This document shows positions 1 through 9,518 of a stretch of 64,000 nt of DNA, in pieces. Both the position numbers and the translations under genes were made by a program. The notes below the pieces were generated by a model, which saw nothing but the letters and a program-made list of their open reading frames with translations, searched no databases and was not told the DNA's origin. The DNA is from Bacteroidaceae bacterium (GTDB lineage Bacteria; Bacteroidota; Bacteroidia; Bacteroidales; Bacteroidaceae), in the NCBI GenBank assembly GCA_017427185.1, contig JAFRTJ010000030.1:186001-250000 (forward strand), in the 5' to 3' direction. How positions within the stretch are numbered: position 1 is the stretch's first letter; every line of letters begins with the position of its first letter.

Positions 1-840
1 CACTATGCCCAAAGTGAAATATATCCATGAGTTTGGTAGCATCGGGATAGTCCCCTTTTCTGGTGTGGCCTCTTTGGTTGTCTCTTTTTCGGCAACATCG
101 TCTTGGTGGATGTAGACCAACTCCGCTTCGTTGACATACTTGTTCTCTTCCGGCTTCTGGTAGATAAAAATCCATGCACCGAGCCACAGGAACCCCAATG
201 CGCCAATGATGATGAAAGCCATTTCCCATCCGTTGCCAACACCGATGTTCTTGAAGTAACGTGCAAGCAGAGGAATAGTTAACGGGGCTACCAAGGCACC
301 GATGGTGCTGCCACTGTTGAAAATGCTGGTGGCATAAGCGCGGTCTTTCTTGGGGAAATACTCTGCCGTTACTTTAATGGCTGCGGGGAAATTACCACTC
401 TCGCCCAGGCCGAGGACAAAGCGCGAAATCATGAAACAATATGTGCTTACCGTGCTGATAGCCAAAGCCACGTCGCCCGTAGCGGCAATCATCTCTTGTG
501 TGCTGCCCAAATTGAGATGCCACATAGTAGCCAGGCCGCATAGGGCGTGCATGCAAGCACCAAGCGACCAGATGCCAATAGCCCACAAGTAACCTCTCTT
601 TACACCAATCCAGTCCATGAAGCGGCCTGAGAATAGGTTTGCTATGGCATATACAATAGCGAAAACGGCTGCAATGTTGCCATAATCAGTGTCTGTCCAG
701 TGAAAGTCAGGGGCTATGAAGTCCTTCCATGTTAACGATAGTACTTGGCGGTCCATGTAATTGATAGTAGTCGCCAGAAAGAGCATACCGCAAATTACCC
801 AACGGTATTTTGTCATGCGTTCTTGATTAGTTCGGTTCAT
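1..840 (-). CDS. MFS transporter, hexuronate (ExuT)-like, partial at left edge
   Basis: The reading frame stays open from the ATG at 840 down to base 1, giving 280 visible residues; the C-terminus lies outside the window. The protein opens with a short cytoplasmic tail, then membrane segment one (WVICGMLFLATTINYMDR), which has the NYMDR signature of the anion:cation symporter branch of the MFS. Further segments follow, including RFVLGLGESGNFPAAIK, a motif shared with ExuT/GudP-type hexuronate and sugar-acid transporters. It would import a sugar acid or related sugar across the inner membrane by proton symport. It is divergent from the xylB-xylA operon, so xylose or glucuronic acid released from xylan is a reasonable inferred substrate. 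The substrate itself cannot be read from the sequence. Confidence 0.85.
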   Translation of the reverse strand, partial: MNRTNQERMTKYRWVICGMLFLATTINYMDRQVLSLTWKDFIAPDFHWTDTDYGNIAAVFAIVYAIANLFSGRFMDWIGVKRGYLWAIGIWSLGACMHALCGLATMWHLNLGSTQEMIAATGDVALAISTVSTYCFMISRFVLGLGESGNFPAAIKVTAEYFPKKDRAYATSIFNSGSTIGALVAPLTIPLLARYFKNIGVGNGWEMAFIIIGALGFLWLGAWIFIYQKPEENKYVNEAELVYIHQDDVAEKETTKEATPEKGTIPMLPNSWIYFTLGIV

Positions 841-874
841 GTTTTTTTGTAATAAATATGTATGATTCTTGTCA

Positions 875-906
875 CAAATTTAACTTTTTATTTTGTGTTT
901 CCCAAT
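875..906 (-). promoter_or_regulatory. Promoter of the ExuT-like gene
   Basis: On the minus strand the -7 element is TAAATTTG (875-882), preceded after 20 bases by ATTG (903-906). This is close to the Bacteroidetes consensus TTTG-N19/21-TAnnTTTG. It lies 35 bases upstream of the ATG at 840. Confidence 0.6.
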
Positions 907-945
907 GCAATGATGTTTTTCTTGCATAAAATAATGCCTATTTTG

Positions 946-976
946 ATTGGGATTCCATATTTTATTATTAAATTTG
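946..976 (+). promoter_or_regulatory. Promoter of the xylB-xylA-trpB2 operon
   Basis: TAAATTTG at 969-976 matches the -7 consensus. ATTG at 946-949 lies 19 bases upstream, and an alternative TTTG at 942-945 lies 23 bases upstream. The start codon of xylB follows 32 bases later. The divergent promoter is only about 40 bases away, so a shared regulator could bind between the two. I saw no clear operator. Confidence 0.6.
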
Positions 977-1008
977 CACATTAAGCATGAAAATAAAACG
1001 CATAAATT

Positions 1009-2490
1009 ATGTATTTATTAGGTTTTGATATTGGTAGTTCATCTGTGAAAGCCAGTTTGGTAGATGTCAAGACTGGCAAATGTGTTATCACCTCTCATTA
1101 TCCCAAGACGGAAGCTCCTATCCAGAGTGCTCGTCGAGGATGGGCTGAGCAAAATCCAGAGGACTGGTGGGAGTATATCAAGCATGCTACCCATGATGTA
1201 ATGCATCCGTATGGAGTCAGTGCAAGTGATATCTCTTCAGTGGGCATCAGTTACCAGATGCATGGTTTGGTACTTCTTGACAAAGAAGGTGGGGTGATTC
1301 GTCCATCCATTATATGGTGCGATAGCCGTGCTGTGCCTCATGGTGATCGTGCTTTTCAGGAATTAGGTTCCGACTTTTGTCTAACCCATCTGCTTAATAG
1401 CCCAGGTAATTTCACAGCCAGCAAATTAGCATGGGTTCGTGAGAATGAGCCAGAGAATTTTGCACGAATTCATAAGTTCATGCTTCCTGGCGATTATGTG
1501 GCATATCGTATGACAGGCGAGATGCAGACCACCGTCAGTGGCCTCTCAGAGATGATGTTATGGGATTTCCGCGAGAATCGTGTCTGTGAGGAGTTGCTCA
1601 GTTTCTATGGAATCGACAAGAGTCTTGTACCTGATATTGTTCCAACGTTTGGCATTCAGGGGCGCATGACGCATCAGGCTGCTCAGGAATTAGGGCTCCG
1701 TTCGGGTATCCCTATCAGCTATCGGGCTGGTGATCAACCCAACAATGCCCTTTCCCTCAATGTGTTTAATCCTGGCGAAGTTGCTTCTACGGCAGGAACC
1801 AGTGGAGTCGTGTATGGTGTATTGGGAGATGTCAACTATGATTCCTTGAGTCGCGTTAATAATTTTGCTCATGTGAACCATACTGCAGATAATATCCGTC
1901 TTGGTGTGCTTTTGTGTATAAACGGAACGGGCATTCTCTATTCTTGGATAAAGCGTACGTTTGCCAACAACAGCAATTACAATCAGATGAACAGTTTGGC
2001 AGCTTCAGTTCCTATCGGCAGCGAAGGACTCTGTATTCTTCCATTTGGAAATGGTGCTGAACGTATGCTTCAAAACAGCGAGATAGGTAGTTCCATTCAC
2101 GGTATAAACTTCAACACACATGGTAAGGCTCATCTCGTTCGTGCTGTTCAGGAAGGCATTGTCTTTAGTTTCGCTTATGGCATGGAGATTATGCAGAAAA
2201 TGGGGATGGAGTTGAATACCATTCACGCTGGGCATTCTAACATGTTCCTCAGTTCTGTCTTTCGTGATGCATTGGCTGGGGTGTCTGGTTCTACTATCGA
2301 ACTCTATGATACTGATGGTTCTATTGGTGCAGCCCGTGCTTCAGGTATTGGCACTGGAGTGTATGCCGACAACAACGAAGCTTTTTCAACGCTAAAGAAA
2401 ATTATGGTGGTTGAACCCAATTCTGCAACAGAAGCAGAGTATAAGGAGGCTTATGAGCATTGGAAATCAATTCTGAAAATGTATATTTAA
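1009..2490 (+). CDS. xylB: Xylulokinase
   Basis: This 493-residue FGGY-family carbohydrate kinase phosphorylates D-xylulose with ATP to give xylulose 5-phosphate, the entry point to the pentose phosphate pathway. The N-terminal phosphate-binding motif is LGFDIGSSSVK (residues 4-14). WAEQNPEDWW near residue 45 and SYQMHGLVLLD near 80 are typical of XylB. The second FGGY half carries STAGTSGVVYG near 265 and the late glycine-rich IGAARASGIGTG near 440. Length is normal for the family. xylA follows 27 bases downstream, which makes the assignment to xylulose rather than another pentulose secure by context. Confidence 0.95.
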   Translation: MYLLGFDIGSSSVKASLVDVKTGKCVITSHYPKTEAPIQSARRGWAEQNPEDWWEYIKHATHDVMHPYGVSASDISSVGISYQMHGLVLLDKEGGVIRPSIIWCDSRAVPHGDRAFQELGSDFCLTHLLNSPGNFTASKLAWVRENEPENFARIHKFMLPGDYVAYRMTGEMQTTVSGLSEMMLWDFRENRVCEELLSFYGIDKSLVPDIVPTFGIQGRMTHQAAQELGLRSGIPISYRAGDQPNNALSLNVFNPGEVASTAGTSGVVYGVLGDVNYDSLSRVNNFAHVNHTADNIRLGVLLCINGTGILYSWIKRTFANNSNYNQMNSLAASVPIGSEGLCILPFGNGAERMLQNSEIGSSIHGINFNTHGKAHLVRAVQEGIVFSFAYGMEIMQKMGMELNTIHAGHSNMFLSSVFRDALAGVSGSTIELYDTDGSIGAARASGIGTGVYADNNEAFSTLKKIMVVEPNSATEAEYKEAYEHWKSILKMYI

Positions 2491-2517
2491 CATATTCAAC
2501 AATCTATTTATTATATT

Positions 2518-3831
2518 ATGGTAAAAGAGTATTTTCCTCAGATAGGTAAAATCAAGTTCGAGGGTACAGAGAGTCGCAATCCTTTGGCATTTCGTTATTA
2601 TGATGCCGATCGTGTCGTAATGGGCAAAAAGATGTCCGAGTGGCTTAAGTTTGCAATGGCATGGTGGCATACACTAGGTGCAGATGGCGCCGACCAATTT
2701 GGCCCTGGTACGAAATCGTTCCCTTGGAATGCTGATTCTGATCCCATCCAGGCTGCCAAGGATAAAGCAGACGCAGGATTTGAGATAATGCAGAAGCTGG
2801 GTATACAGTACTATTGCTTTCATGATGTTGACTTGGTGAAGGAAGCTGACAATGTAGCTGAATACGAGCGTAATCTTCAGACGATTGTAGATTATCTGAA
2901 GCAGAAACAGACTGAGACAGGTATTCGTCTGTTATGGGGTACTGCTAATGTGTTTGGCAACAAGCGTTATATGAATGGTGCTAGCACCAATCCTGAATTT
3001 GATGTTGTGGCTCGTGCTATTGTTCAGATAAAGAATGCTATTGATGCCACTATTCAGCTGGGTGGTTCCAGCTACGTGTTCTGGGGTGGTCGTGAGGGTT
3101 ATATGTCACTTCTCAATACCGATCAGCGTCGTGAAAAGGAACATATGGCTACCATGTTGCGAATGGCTCGTGATTATGGCCGTGCCAAAGGATTCAAGGG
3201 TACTTTTTTGATTGAGCCCAAACCCATGGAGCCTACCAAACACCAGTATGATGTGGACACAGAAACTGTCATCGGATTCCTTCGTGCTCATGGTCTCGAC
3301 AAAGATTTCAAGATCAATATCGAGGTGAACCATGCTACTTTGGCAGGTCATACGTTTGAACATGAGTTGGCTTGTGCTGTGGATGCTGGCATGTTGGGTA
3401 GTATCGACGCTAATCGTGGTGACTATCAGAATGGTTGGGATACCGACCAATTCCCCATCGACAATTTTGATCTTATTCAGGCTATGATGCAGATTATTCG
3501 CAATGGCGGTTTCAAGGATGGTGGAACTAACTTCGATGCCAAGACTCGTCGCAACAGCACCGACCTTCAGGATATTTTCATTGCTCACATTGCTGGTATG
3601 GATGCAATGGCTCGTGCGTTGCTTAATGCTGCAGATCTTATCCAGAATAGTCCTATCCCACAAATGGTACGCGATCGCTATGCCAGCTTCGATTCCGGAT
3701 TAGGCAAGAAGTTCGAGGATGGGCAGATGACTCTCGAGGAAGTATATGAGTATGGCAAGCAAGTTGGTGAGCCTCCTCTCAAGAGCGGTCAGCAGGAATT
3801 GTACGAAGCTATTGTGAACATGTATTGTTAG
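2518..3831 (+). CDS. xylA: Xylose isomerase
   Basis: This 437-residue enzyme interconverts D-xylose and D-xylulose in the cytoplasm. It belongs to the long (class II) xylose isomerase group. The metal and substrate-binding signatures are visible: FCFHDVD-like [10 protein letters not shown] near residue 98, VFWGGREGY near 187, [16 protein letters not shown] near 230, [13 protein letters not shown] near 266 and GSIDANRGD near 298. It sits 27 bases after xylB and 34 bases before a trpB-like gene, all on the same strand, so the three probably share one transcript. Confidence 0.97.
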   Translation: MVKEYFPQIGKIKFEGTESRNPLAFRYYDADRVVMGKKMSEWLKFAMAWWHTLGADGADQFGPGTKSFPWNADSDPIQAAKDKADAGFEIMQKLGIQYYCFHDVDLVKEADNVAEYERNLQTIVDYLKQKQTETGIRLLWGTANVFGNKRYMNGASTNPEFDVVARAIVQIKNAIDATIQLGGSSYVFWGGREGYMSLLNTDQRREKEHMATMLRMARDYGRAKGFKGTFLIEPKPMEPTKHQYDVDTETVIGFLRAHGLDKDFKINIEVNHATLAGHTFEHELACAVDAGMLGSIDANRGDYQNGWDTDQFPIDNFDLIQAMMQIIRNGGFKDGGTNFDAKTRRNSTDLQDIFIAHIAGMDAMARALLNAADLIQNSPIPQMVRDRYASFDSGLGKKFEDGQMTLEEVYEYGKQVGEPPLKSGQQELYEAIVNMYC

Positions 3832-3865
3832 ATTTTATTTTTAACTATAAATATTTTTTTATCTC

Positions 3866-5242
3866 ATGGAAAGTAAGATTCCTTACAAGATTTATCTAAC
3901 CGAGAATGAAATACCAACTCAATGGTATAATGTTCGTGCTGATATGAAAAACAAGCCAGCCCCACTCATTAGTCCCGCTGATGGACACGCTCTTTCTATC
4001 GAAGAGATGAATCCCATCTTCTGCGAGGAACTCAACAAACAGGAGCTTGACGACACGACGGCATGGTTTGATATTCCAGAACCTGTTCAGCAGTTCTATC
4101 GCATGTATCGTCCTTCTCCCTTGGTACGTGCATATTTCCTCGAGAAGGCTCTTGATACCCCTGCCAAAATTTATTATAAGTTTGAGGGTAACAACACTTC
4201 CGGCTCACACAAACTGAATTCTTCCATTGCTCAGGCTTATTATGCAAAGGCTCAAGGGCTCAAAGGAGTTACCACTGAGACAGGAGCAGGTCAATGGGGT
4301 ACAGCATTGAGCATGGCATGTGCATATTTCGGTCTTGATTGCAGGGTCTTCATGGTAAAGGTCAGTTACGAGCAGAAGCCTTTCCGTCGTGAAGTGATGC
4401 GTACCTATGGGGCCCATGTGATTCCATCTCCTAGTATGACTACAGAAATCGGCAAGAAGATATTGGCCGATCATCCCAATACCACAGGTTCTCTTGGATG
4501 TGCCATTTCTGAGGCTGTCGAGGCAGCTGTCACGAATCCTGATTATCGCTATGTGCTTGGTTCTGTCCTCAATCAAGTGTTGCTGCATCAGTCCATCATC
4601 GGTCTAGAGGCTCAGAAGGCAATGCAGAAATATGACATCAGGCCTGACATCATTATTGGTTGTGCAGGTGGAGGTTCCAACCTTGGAGGTTTTGCAGCCC
4701 CCTTTATTGGCGAGATATTGCGTGGTGAGGCAAACTATAGGATTATCGGCGTAGAGCCTGCCTCATGTCCCAGCTTTACTCGTGGCAAGTTTGCATATGA
4801 CTTCTGTGATACTGGTATGATTTGTCCTTTGGCTAAGATGTACACTCTAGGTAGTCAATTCATACCTTCAGCCAACCATGCTGGTGGTCTCCGTTATCAT
4901 GGCATGAGTCCCATTCTGGCTCAGCTTTATCACGACGGATATTTCGAGGCATGTGCCGTAGAGCAGTCTTCTGTCTTTGAGGCTGCAACTCAGTTTGCAC
5001 GTACAGAAGGCATCCTGCCAGCTCCTGAGTCGAGTCACGCCATCCGTGTTGCCATCGATGAAGCTCTGAAGTGCAAGGAGACGGGCGAAGCCAAGACTAT
5101 TGCTTTCAACTTGACCGGCACTGGCTATTTCGATTTGGTTGCATATCAGCAATTCAACGATAAGACTATGGTTGATGTCATTCCGAGTGATGAAGCAATC
5201 GCTGATTCACTTCAGCATCTGCCAAAGATAGGCAACAATTGA
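3866..5242 (+). CDS. trpB2: TrpB2-type tryptophan synthase beta-like protein
   Basis: This 458-residue PLP-dependent fold-type II enzyme has the longer N-terminal region and internal signatures of TrpB2 rather than TrpB1. The PLP lysine is in NTSGSHKLNSS near residue 115, followed by TETGAGQWGTALS, and the phosphate-binding loop is GCAGGGSNLGGF near 267. TrpB condenses indole (or a related acceptor) with serine to make tryptophan. TrpB2 proteins work without TrpA and are often thought to salvage indole or use another nucleophile. No trpA or other trp gene lies nearby. Its position directly after xylA in what looks like one operon is unexpected, and the substrate is not settled by the sequence. 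Confidence 0.9.
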   Translation: MESKIPYKIYLTENEIPTQWYNVRADMKNKPAPLISPADGHALSIEEMNPIFCEELNKQELDDTTAWFDIPEPVQQFYRMYRPSPLVRAYFLEKALDTPAKIYYKFEGNNTSGSHKLNSSIAQAYYAKAQGLKGVTTETGAGQWGTALSMACAYFGLDCRVFMVKVSYEQKPFRREVMRTYGAHVIPSPSMTTEIGKKILADHPNTTGSLGCAISEAVEAAVTNPDYRYVLGSVLNQVLLHQSIIGLEAQKAMQKYDIRPDIIIGCAGGGSNLGGFAAPFIGEILRGEANYRIIGVEPASCPSFTRGKFAYDFCDTGMICPLAKMYTLGSQFIPSANHAGGLRYHGMSPILAQLYHDGYFEACAVEQSSVFEAATQFARTEGILPAPESSHAIRVAIDEALKCKETGEAKTIAFNLTGTGYFDLVAYQQFNDKTMVDVIPSDEAIADSLQHLPKIGNN

Positions 5243-5274
5243 TTGCCATTCGCTGACAGCATACTTTTTTTCCT

Positions 5275-5347
5275 CAGTTCATCATTGATGTTTTCTGGAT
5301 TGTAATCTTTGTATTACAGCGACTCAGGAACCATCAGTGATGAACTG
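5275..5347. repeat. Long structured inverted repeat downstream of trpB2
   Basis: Arms 5275-5290 and 5332-5347 are complementary at 15 of 16 positions (CAGTTCATCATTGATG against CATCAGTGATGAACTG). A second hairpin is nested inside: TGTAAT at 5301-5306 with ATTACA at 5313-5318. TTTTC follows the right arm, so it may act as the transcript end for the xylose operon. The nested form is larger than the other terminators in this window. Confidence 0.6.
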
Positions 5348-5442
5348 TTTTCTTCTATCATGTACATCCTCTTTGACATGAGAGTTGCCATGTTAAATGA
5401 ACTTTTTTCATTTGACAGGCATGATTATCCCCAAATTATCTG

Positions 5443-5450
5443 TAATTTTG
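5443..5450 (+). promoter_or_regulatory. -7 element for the tricorn-like protease gene
   Basis: TAATTTTG matches TAnnTTTG and lies 33 bases before the ATG at 5483. No good -33 TTTG is seen at the usual 19-21 base spacing; the nearest (5411-5414) is 28 bases away. Confidence 0.45.
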
Positions 5451-5482
5451 CAATGAAAAGACTAATCTAAATTAAGGTTTCA

Positions 5483-8400
5483 ATGAGAAGAATGTTTTTT
5501 CTGGGGTTCATTATGATGTTGTCCCCATTCTGTATGCTCAGTGCTGAAGATTCCCCTTTGTGGATGCGTTATGCTCAGATTTCTCCTGATGGTCAAATGA
5601 TAGTGTTTAATTATATGGGCGATATATACGTCGTTTCTGCTCATGGTGGTGTAGCTCGACAACTAACTACATATGGTGGATATGATGGGCGTGCAAAATG
5701 GAGTCCCGATTGCAAACATCTGGCTTTTGCCAGTGACCGTGAAGGTAGCTTGGACGTATTTGTTATGAATGCCGAGGGCGGCAAGGCAACCCGTTTGACC
5801 ACTCATAGTAGTATGGAAACACCTAGTGGATGGTTGGATGAGGGGACCGTTTTGGTGAACCGATTGGGTAATCCCACGGTCTCAGATTTGGTTTTCCCCG
5901 CTCAGCCTTTCTCTCATTTGTATAAGGTTGGGATTCAGGGAGGAAGACAATTGCTTTATTCGGAACTGACGATGGACGACGTGTCGATAGACGATAAAGG
6001 ACGTGTTCTTTATGTTAATGTAAAAGGTTATGAGGACACCTTCCGCAAGCATCATACCAGTGCCATTACTCGTGATGTTTTTCTCTATGCTGACGGACAA
6101 TATCGTCAACTGACTAGTTTTAAGGGCGAGGACCGTAATCCTGTATGGAGCAAGGATGGCGAGGGTTTCTACTATCTCAGTGAGCAGGATGGAACGTTGA
6201 ATGTTTATTCCCACAAACTCTCTGGTGGAGATACCCAGTTGACCCATTTCCAGGGAAATCCGGTGCGCTATCTCTCTGCCAGTCGTCAGGATTTGCTTTG
6301 TTTCTGCTATGATGGTGAGATTTATACGCAGCAACCTGGAAACGATGCAAAGAAAGTGGATATCCGTATTTTGAACGATCTAAAACCCAGGGATGTCATT
6401 CGTGAGCTGACCAGTTCGGGTGCCAGCAGCGTGGTGGTTTCCCCTAAAGGAAAGGAAATCGCCTTTATCTTGAACAATGACGTTTATGTAACAAGCCTGG
6501 AATACAAAACTACCAAACAAATTACCGATACTCCTGAGCGTGAGCGAACAGTAGATTTCAGAGAGGATGGACGCGCTTTGGTTTACGATTCTGAGAGGGA
6601 TGGAGTATGGTCGATTTATCAGACGGAATTGATGGATAAAGACGAGAAGAACTTCAGCTATTCTACACAGCTTCGCGAAGAACGTCTGACGGATGGCAAG
6701 GTCACAAGTTTCCAACCTTTCTACAGTCCTGATGGCAAACAGGTGGCATATTTGGAGAACCGAAATACCGTTCGTGTGATCAACCTGAAGAATGGCAAGA
6801 TACATACTGTAATGGATGGCAAGTATGCGTATAGCTACAGCGATGGCGACCAGTATTTTACCTGGAGTCCTGACAGTAAATGGATTCTGGCCGACTATAT
6901 CGGAACTGCAGGATGGTCAATCGGCGATGTGGCTCTCCTCCAAGCTGATGGAAAGGCAGAGCCTATTAATCTGACAGAGAGTGGTTACAGCGATGGTCAT
7001 CCTCACTGGGTAATGGGCGGACGTGCCATGATTTTTCAGAGTGATCGCGCAGGGTATCGCGCTCATGGAGGCTGGGGTGCAGAACGCGACGAATACATCA
7101 TGTTCTTCGACCCAGAAGCCTACGAGGAATTCCGCATGAATAAGGAAGAATTGGCCTTGAAGAAAGAAGCCGAGGAAGGGGACAAAAAGAAAGAGGAGAA
7201 GAAGGATAGTACTGAGGAAAAGAGTGAGAAGGTGAAAGACCTGAAGTTTGAGCTTACCGACTTAAATACACGTACCATTCGCTTGACGATGGGAAGCACT
7301 AACTTGGGCGATGCTGTGATGGACAAGGAAGGTACCAAACTCTACTACATCGCTCCCTATAATGGAAACCGTGCCCTATGGATGCGTGACTTGAAGGAAG
7401 AGAGGAATGAATTGAGGCTTCAGAATATCGAAGGGTACCAGTTCCATCTGAATCGTGATTGCTCAACTGCCTATTTTAGTGGATATGGGGGAAGTATTAA
7501 ACAACTGGAATTGGCAACTTCCAAAATTAAGGACATTCCCTTCGAAACGTTCATCAATATTCGTCCTCAGCAGACGCAAGCCTATCTCTTTGAGCACATG
7601 TGGCGACAGACGAGCGAGAAGCTGTTCGACCCAGATATGAACGGAGCTGACTGGCAGCGTCTCCACGAGACTTACAAGCGATTCCTGCCGCATATCAACA
7701 ATGGTTATGACTTCAGCGAGATGATGTCTGAGATGCTGGGCGAACTTAACGTCTCTCATACAGGTTGCCGCTATCGTCCTGCTCCTCAATGCCTCCTAAC
7801 TGCCGAGTTGGGTGCCTTGATTGACGAGACGTATAATGGTGAAGGAATACGTATTGCTGAGGTGTTGCCAGGAGGTCCTCTGGATACCAAAACTCGCGTT
7901 CGAGCAGGTTCCATCATTACTGCTATTGATGGTGTTAAGATAGAACGTGCAGCAGACTATTTCCCCCTTCTTGCAGGAAAAGCAGGAATCAGCACACGCC
8001 TCACGTTGAAGGGTGCCAAGGAGGATGTCATCTTGCGCCCCATTTCCAGTGGAAGGCAGAGTGACTTGCTTTACAAACGATGGGTTCGACGCAACGAACA
8101 TATCGTGGATAGTCTTTCTGGAGGCAGATTGGCTTATGTGCATATCAAAGCCATGAATGGAGAATCTTTCCACGACCTGTATCGTGAACTGCTTTCCGAC
8201 AAGAACCGCCAGCGCGATGCAGCCATCGTGGACGTCAGACACAATGGAGGGGGATGGCTCCACAACGATGTCTGCGCGTTACTTTCTGGAAAAAGAACCG
8301 TTCGCTTCATGGTGCGCGGACAGTATATTGGCGACGATCCATACAATCGATGGGTGAAACCTTCCTGCATGCTCGTTTGTGAGGATGACTACTCTAATGC

Positions 8401-8665
8401 TCACGGCACGCCCTGGCTCTACAAGGAACTTGGAATAGGCAAGCTGATAGGTACTCCCATGGCTGGCACTATGACGGCCGTATGGTGGGAAAACATTGGA
8501 GGTTATGTCTTTGGAATCCCCATGGTGGGCAATATGGATGACCGCGGAAAATTGCTTGAGAATCAGGAACTAACACCAGATATCGAGTGCTACATCACTC
8601 CCCAGGATCAGCTTTCAGGTCACGATACCCAATTGGAAACTGCTGTCAGGGAGATGTTGAAGTAA
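5483..8665 (+). CDS. Tricorn-like S41 family protease, secreted
   Basis: The protein has 1060 residues with an N-terminal signal peptide (MRRMFFLGFIMMLSPFCMLSA). Residues about 25-560 are TolB/tricorn-type beta-propeller repeats with recurring SPDGK-like turns (ISPDGQMI, WSPDCKHLAF, YSPDGKQVAYL). A charged lysine/glutamate stretch lies near 550-590. A PDZ domain (IRIAEVLPGGPLDTKTRVRAG) begins near 790 and a C-terminal S41 domain starts near 860. The SH pair in LNVSHTG (about residue 758) matches the tricorn catalytic histidine region. The region where S41 enzymes carry the nucleophile reads EDDYSNAHGTPW (about 965), which may lack the usual serine. It probably degrades peptides in the periplasm. 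It is transcribed alone and ends at a strong terminator. Confidence 0.88.
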   Translation: MRRMFFLGFIMMLSPFCMLSAEDSPLWMRYAQISPDGQMIVFNYMGDIYVVSAHGGVARQLTTYGGYDGRAKWSPDCKHLAFASDREGSLDVFVMNAEGGKATRLTTHSSMETPSGWLDEGTVLVNRLGNPTVSDLVFPAQPFSHLYKVGIQGGRQLLYSELTMDDVSIDDKGRVLYVNVKGYEDTFRKHHTSAITRDVFLYADGQYRQLTSFKGEDRNPVWSKDGEGFYYLSEQDGTLNVYSHKLSGGDTQLTHFQGNPVRYLSASRQDLLCFCYDGEIYTQQPGNDAKKVDIRILNDLKPRDVIRELTSSGASSVVVSPKGKEIAFILNNDVYVTSLEYKTTKQITDTPERERTVDFREDGRALVYDSERDGVWSIYQTELMDKDEKNFSYSTQLREERLTDGKVTSFQPFYSPDGKQVAYLENRNTVRVINLKNGKIHTVMDGKYAYSYSDGDQYFTWSPDSKWILADYIGTAGWSIGDVALLQADGKAEPINLTESGYSDGHPHWVMGGRAMIFQSDRAGYRAHGGWGAERDEYIMFFDPEAYEEFRMNKEELALKKEAEEGDKKKEEKKDSTEEKSEKVKDLKFELTDLNTRTIRLTMGSTNLGDAVMDKEGTKLYYIAPYNGNRALWMRDLKEERNELRLQNIEGYQFHLNRDCSTAYFSGYGGSIKQLELATSKIKDIPFETFINIRPQQTQAYLFEHMWRQTSEKLFDPDMNGADWQRLHETYKRFLPHINNGYDFSEMMSEMLGELNVSHTGCRYRPAPQCLLTAELGALIDETYNGEGIRIAEVLPGGPLDTKTRVRAGSIITAIDGVKIERAADYFPLLAGKAGISTRLTLKGAKEDVILRPISSGRQSDLLYKRWVRRNEHIVDSLSGGRLAYVHIKAMNGESFHDLYRELLSDKNRQRDAAIVDVRHNGGGWLHNDVCALLSGKRTVRFMVRGQYIGDDPYNRWVKPSCMLVCEDDYSNAHGTPWLYKELGIGKLIGTPMAGTMTAVWWENIGGYVFGIPMVGNMDDRGKLLENQELTPDIECYITPQDQLSGHDTQLETAVREMLK

Positions 8666-8711
8666 AAAAAGAGGACAAAAAGACAAATCGTGGTAGAAAT
8701 TATAATACAGT

Positions 8712-8750
8712 ATAAAAGAGGGGCATACACGTTGGTATCCCCTCTTTTAT
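8712..8750. terminator. Bidirectional terminator between protease and rubrerythrin genes
   Basis: ATAAAAGAGGGG (8712-8723) pairs with CCCCTCTTTTAT (8739-8750), extended inward by ATAC/GTAT with one bulge. A/T tracts are part of both arms, so it can serve both convergent genes. Confidence 0.85.
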
Positions 8751-8799
8751 ATTTAAGATTCAATTTGTTGGATCAAAGAATGATGTTCTTTCTGCGTTG

Positions 8800-9351
8800 T
8801 TATTCTCCAAAGTAGCGTTTCAGCAAGCCCTCGAAACCGCGTCCGTGACGTGCTTCATCCTTGGCCATCTCGTGGACAGTATCGTGGATGGCATCCAGAC
8901 CAGCAGCTTTGGCAGCCTTGGCGATGTCCATCTTGCCAGTACATGCTCCAGCCTCTGCCTCAGCACGTTTCTTCAGGTTGGTCTTTGTATCCCATACAAC
9001 CTCGCCAATCAACTCAGCGAAACGGCTGGCATGATCTGCCTCCTCGAAAGCATAACGTTTGAAGGCCTCGGCAATCTCTGGATAACCCTCACGATCTGCC
9101 TGGCGAGACATAGCCAGATACATACCCACTTCGGTGCATTCTCCAGCAAAGTGTGCCTGCAATCCTTTCCAGATCTCTTCAGGACAACCTTTTGCTACGC
9201 CAATCTCGTGCTCTGTCACATAGGTGTTACCCTCGTTCTCTTTGATTTCCTTGAACTTACTGGCTGGCACGCCACACTGAGGGCACTTAACTGGAGGCTC
9301 CTCTCCCTCGTAAATGTAACCACATACGGTACAAACAAATTTCTTTTTCAT
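8800..9351 (-). CDS. rbr: Rubrerythrin with N-terminal rubredoxin domain
   Basis: This 183-residue protein has the reversed domain order. A rubredoxin-like iron site comes first (FVCTVCGY at residues 5-12 and [10 protein letters not shown] at about 21-30). It is followed by a four-helix ferritin-like diiron domain with carboxylate ligands, including [42 protein letters not shown] and [14 protein letters not shown]. Rubrerythrins reduce hydrogen peroxide in the cytoplasm of anaerobes. The rubredoxin-first arrangement is known from clostridial and Bacteroidetes NADH-linked peroxidase systems. The gene stands alone with its own well-formed promoter, which suits a stress-inducible function. No PerR or OxyR operator was recognised. 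Confidence 0.95.
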   Translation of the reverse strand: MKKKFVCTVCGYIYEGEEPPVKCPQCGVPASKFKEIKENEGNTYVTEHEIGVAKGCPEEIWKGLQAHFAGECTEVGMYLAMSRQADREGYPEIAEAFKRYAFEEADHASRFAELIGEVVWDTKTNLKKRAEAEAGACTGKMDIAKAAKAAGLDAIHDTVHEMAKDEARHGRGFEGLLKRYFGE

Positions 9352-9407
9352 AGATTCGCAATTGGTTTTACTAATTAATAATGATTGTTATTATAACATC
9401 TCTTTGG

Positions 9408-9438
9408 CAAATGTATCGCTTTTTTTGATTAGTGCAAA
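9408..9438 (-). promoter_or_regulatory. Rubrerythrin promoter
   Basis: Minus strand TACATTTG (9408-9415) preceded by TTTG (9435-9438) with a 19-base spacer, a full match to the Bacteroidetes consensus. The 5' leader would be about 50 bases. Confidence 0.8.
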
Positions 9439-9476
9439 GCAAAAAGTGTGAAATGTTTTAAAAAGTGGGAACAAAA

Positions 9477-9508
9477 TTTCATGGGGTAAGAAAAATGTGT
9501 TATCTTTG
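9477..9508 (+). promoter_or_regulatory. tRNA-Gly promoter
   Basis: TATCTTTG at 9501-9508, with TTTC at 9477-9480 after a 20-base spacer. The tRNA begins 10 bases after the -7 element. Confidence 0.7.
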
Positions 9509-9518
9509 CGTGCGAAAT

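Noticed and set aside
3106..3663. 185-codon minus-strand frame inside xylA
   Set aside because: It is antisense to a highly conserved gene, and its composition follows xylA codon structure with no recognisable protein.
8721..8740. Single ACACGTTG in the loop of the protease terminator as a lone repeat unit
   Set aside because: It is only a partial match with no neighbours at 22-base spacing, and is expected by chance.
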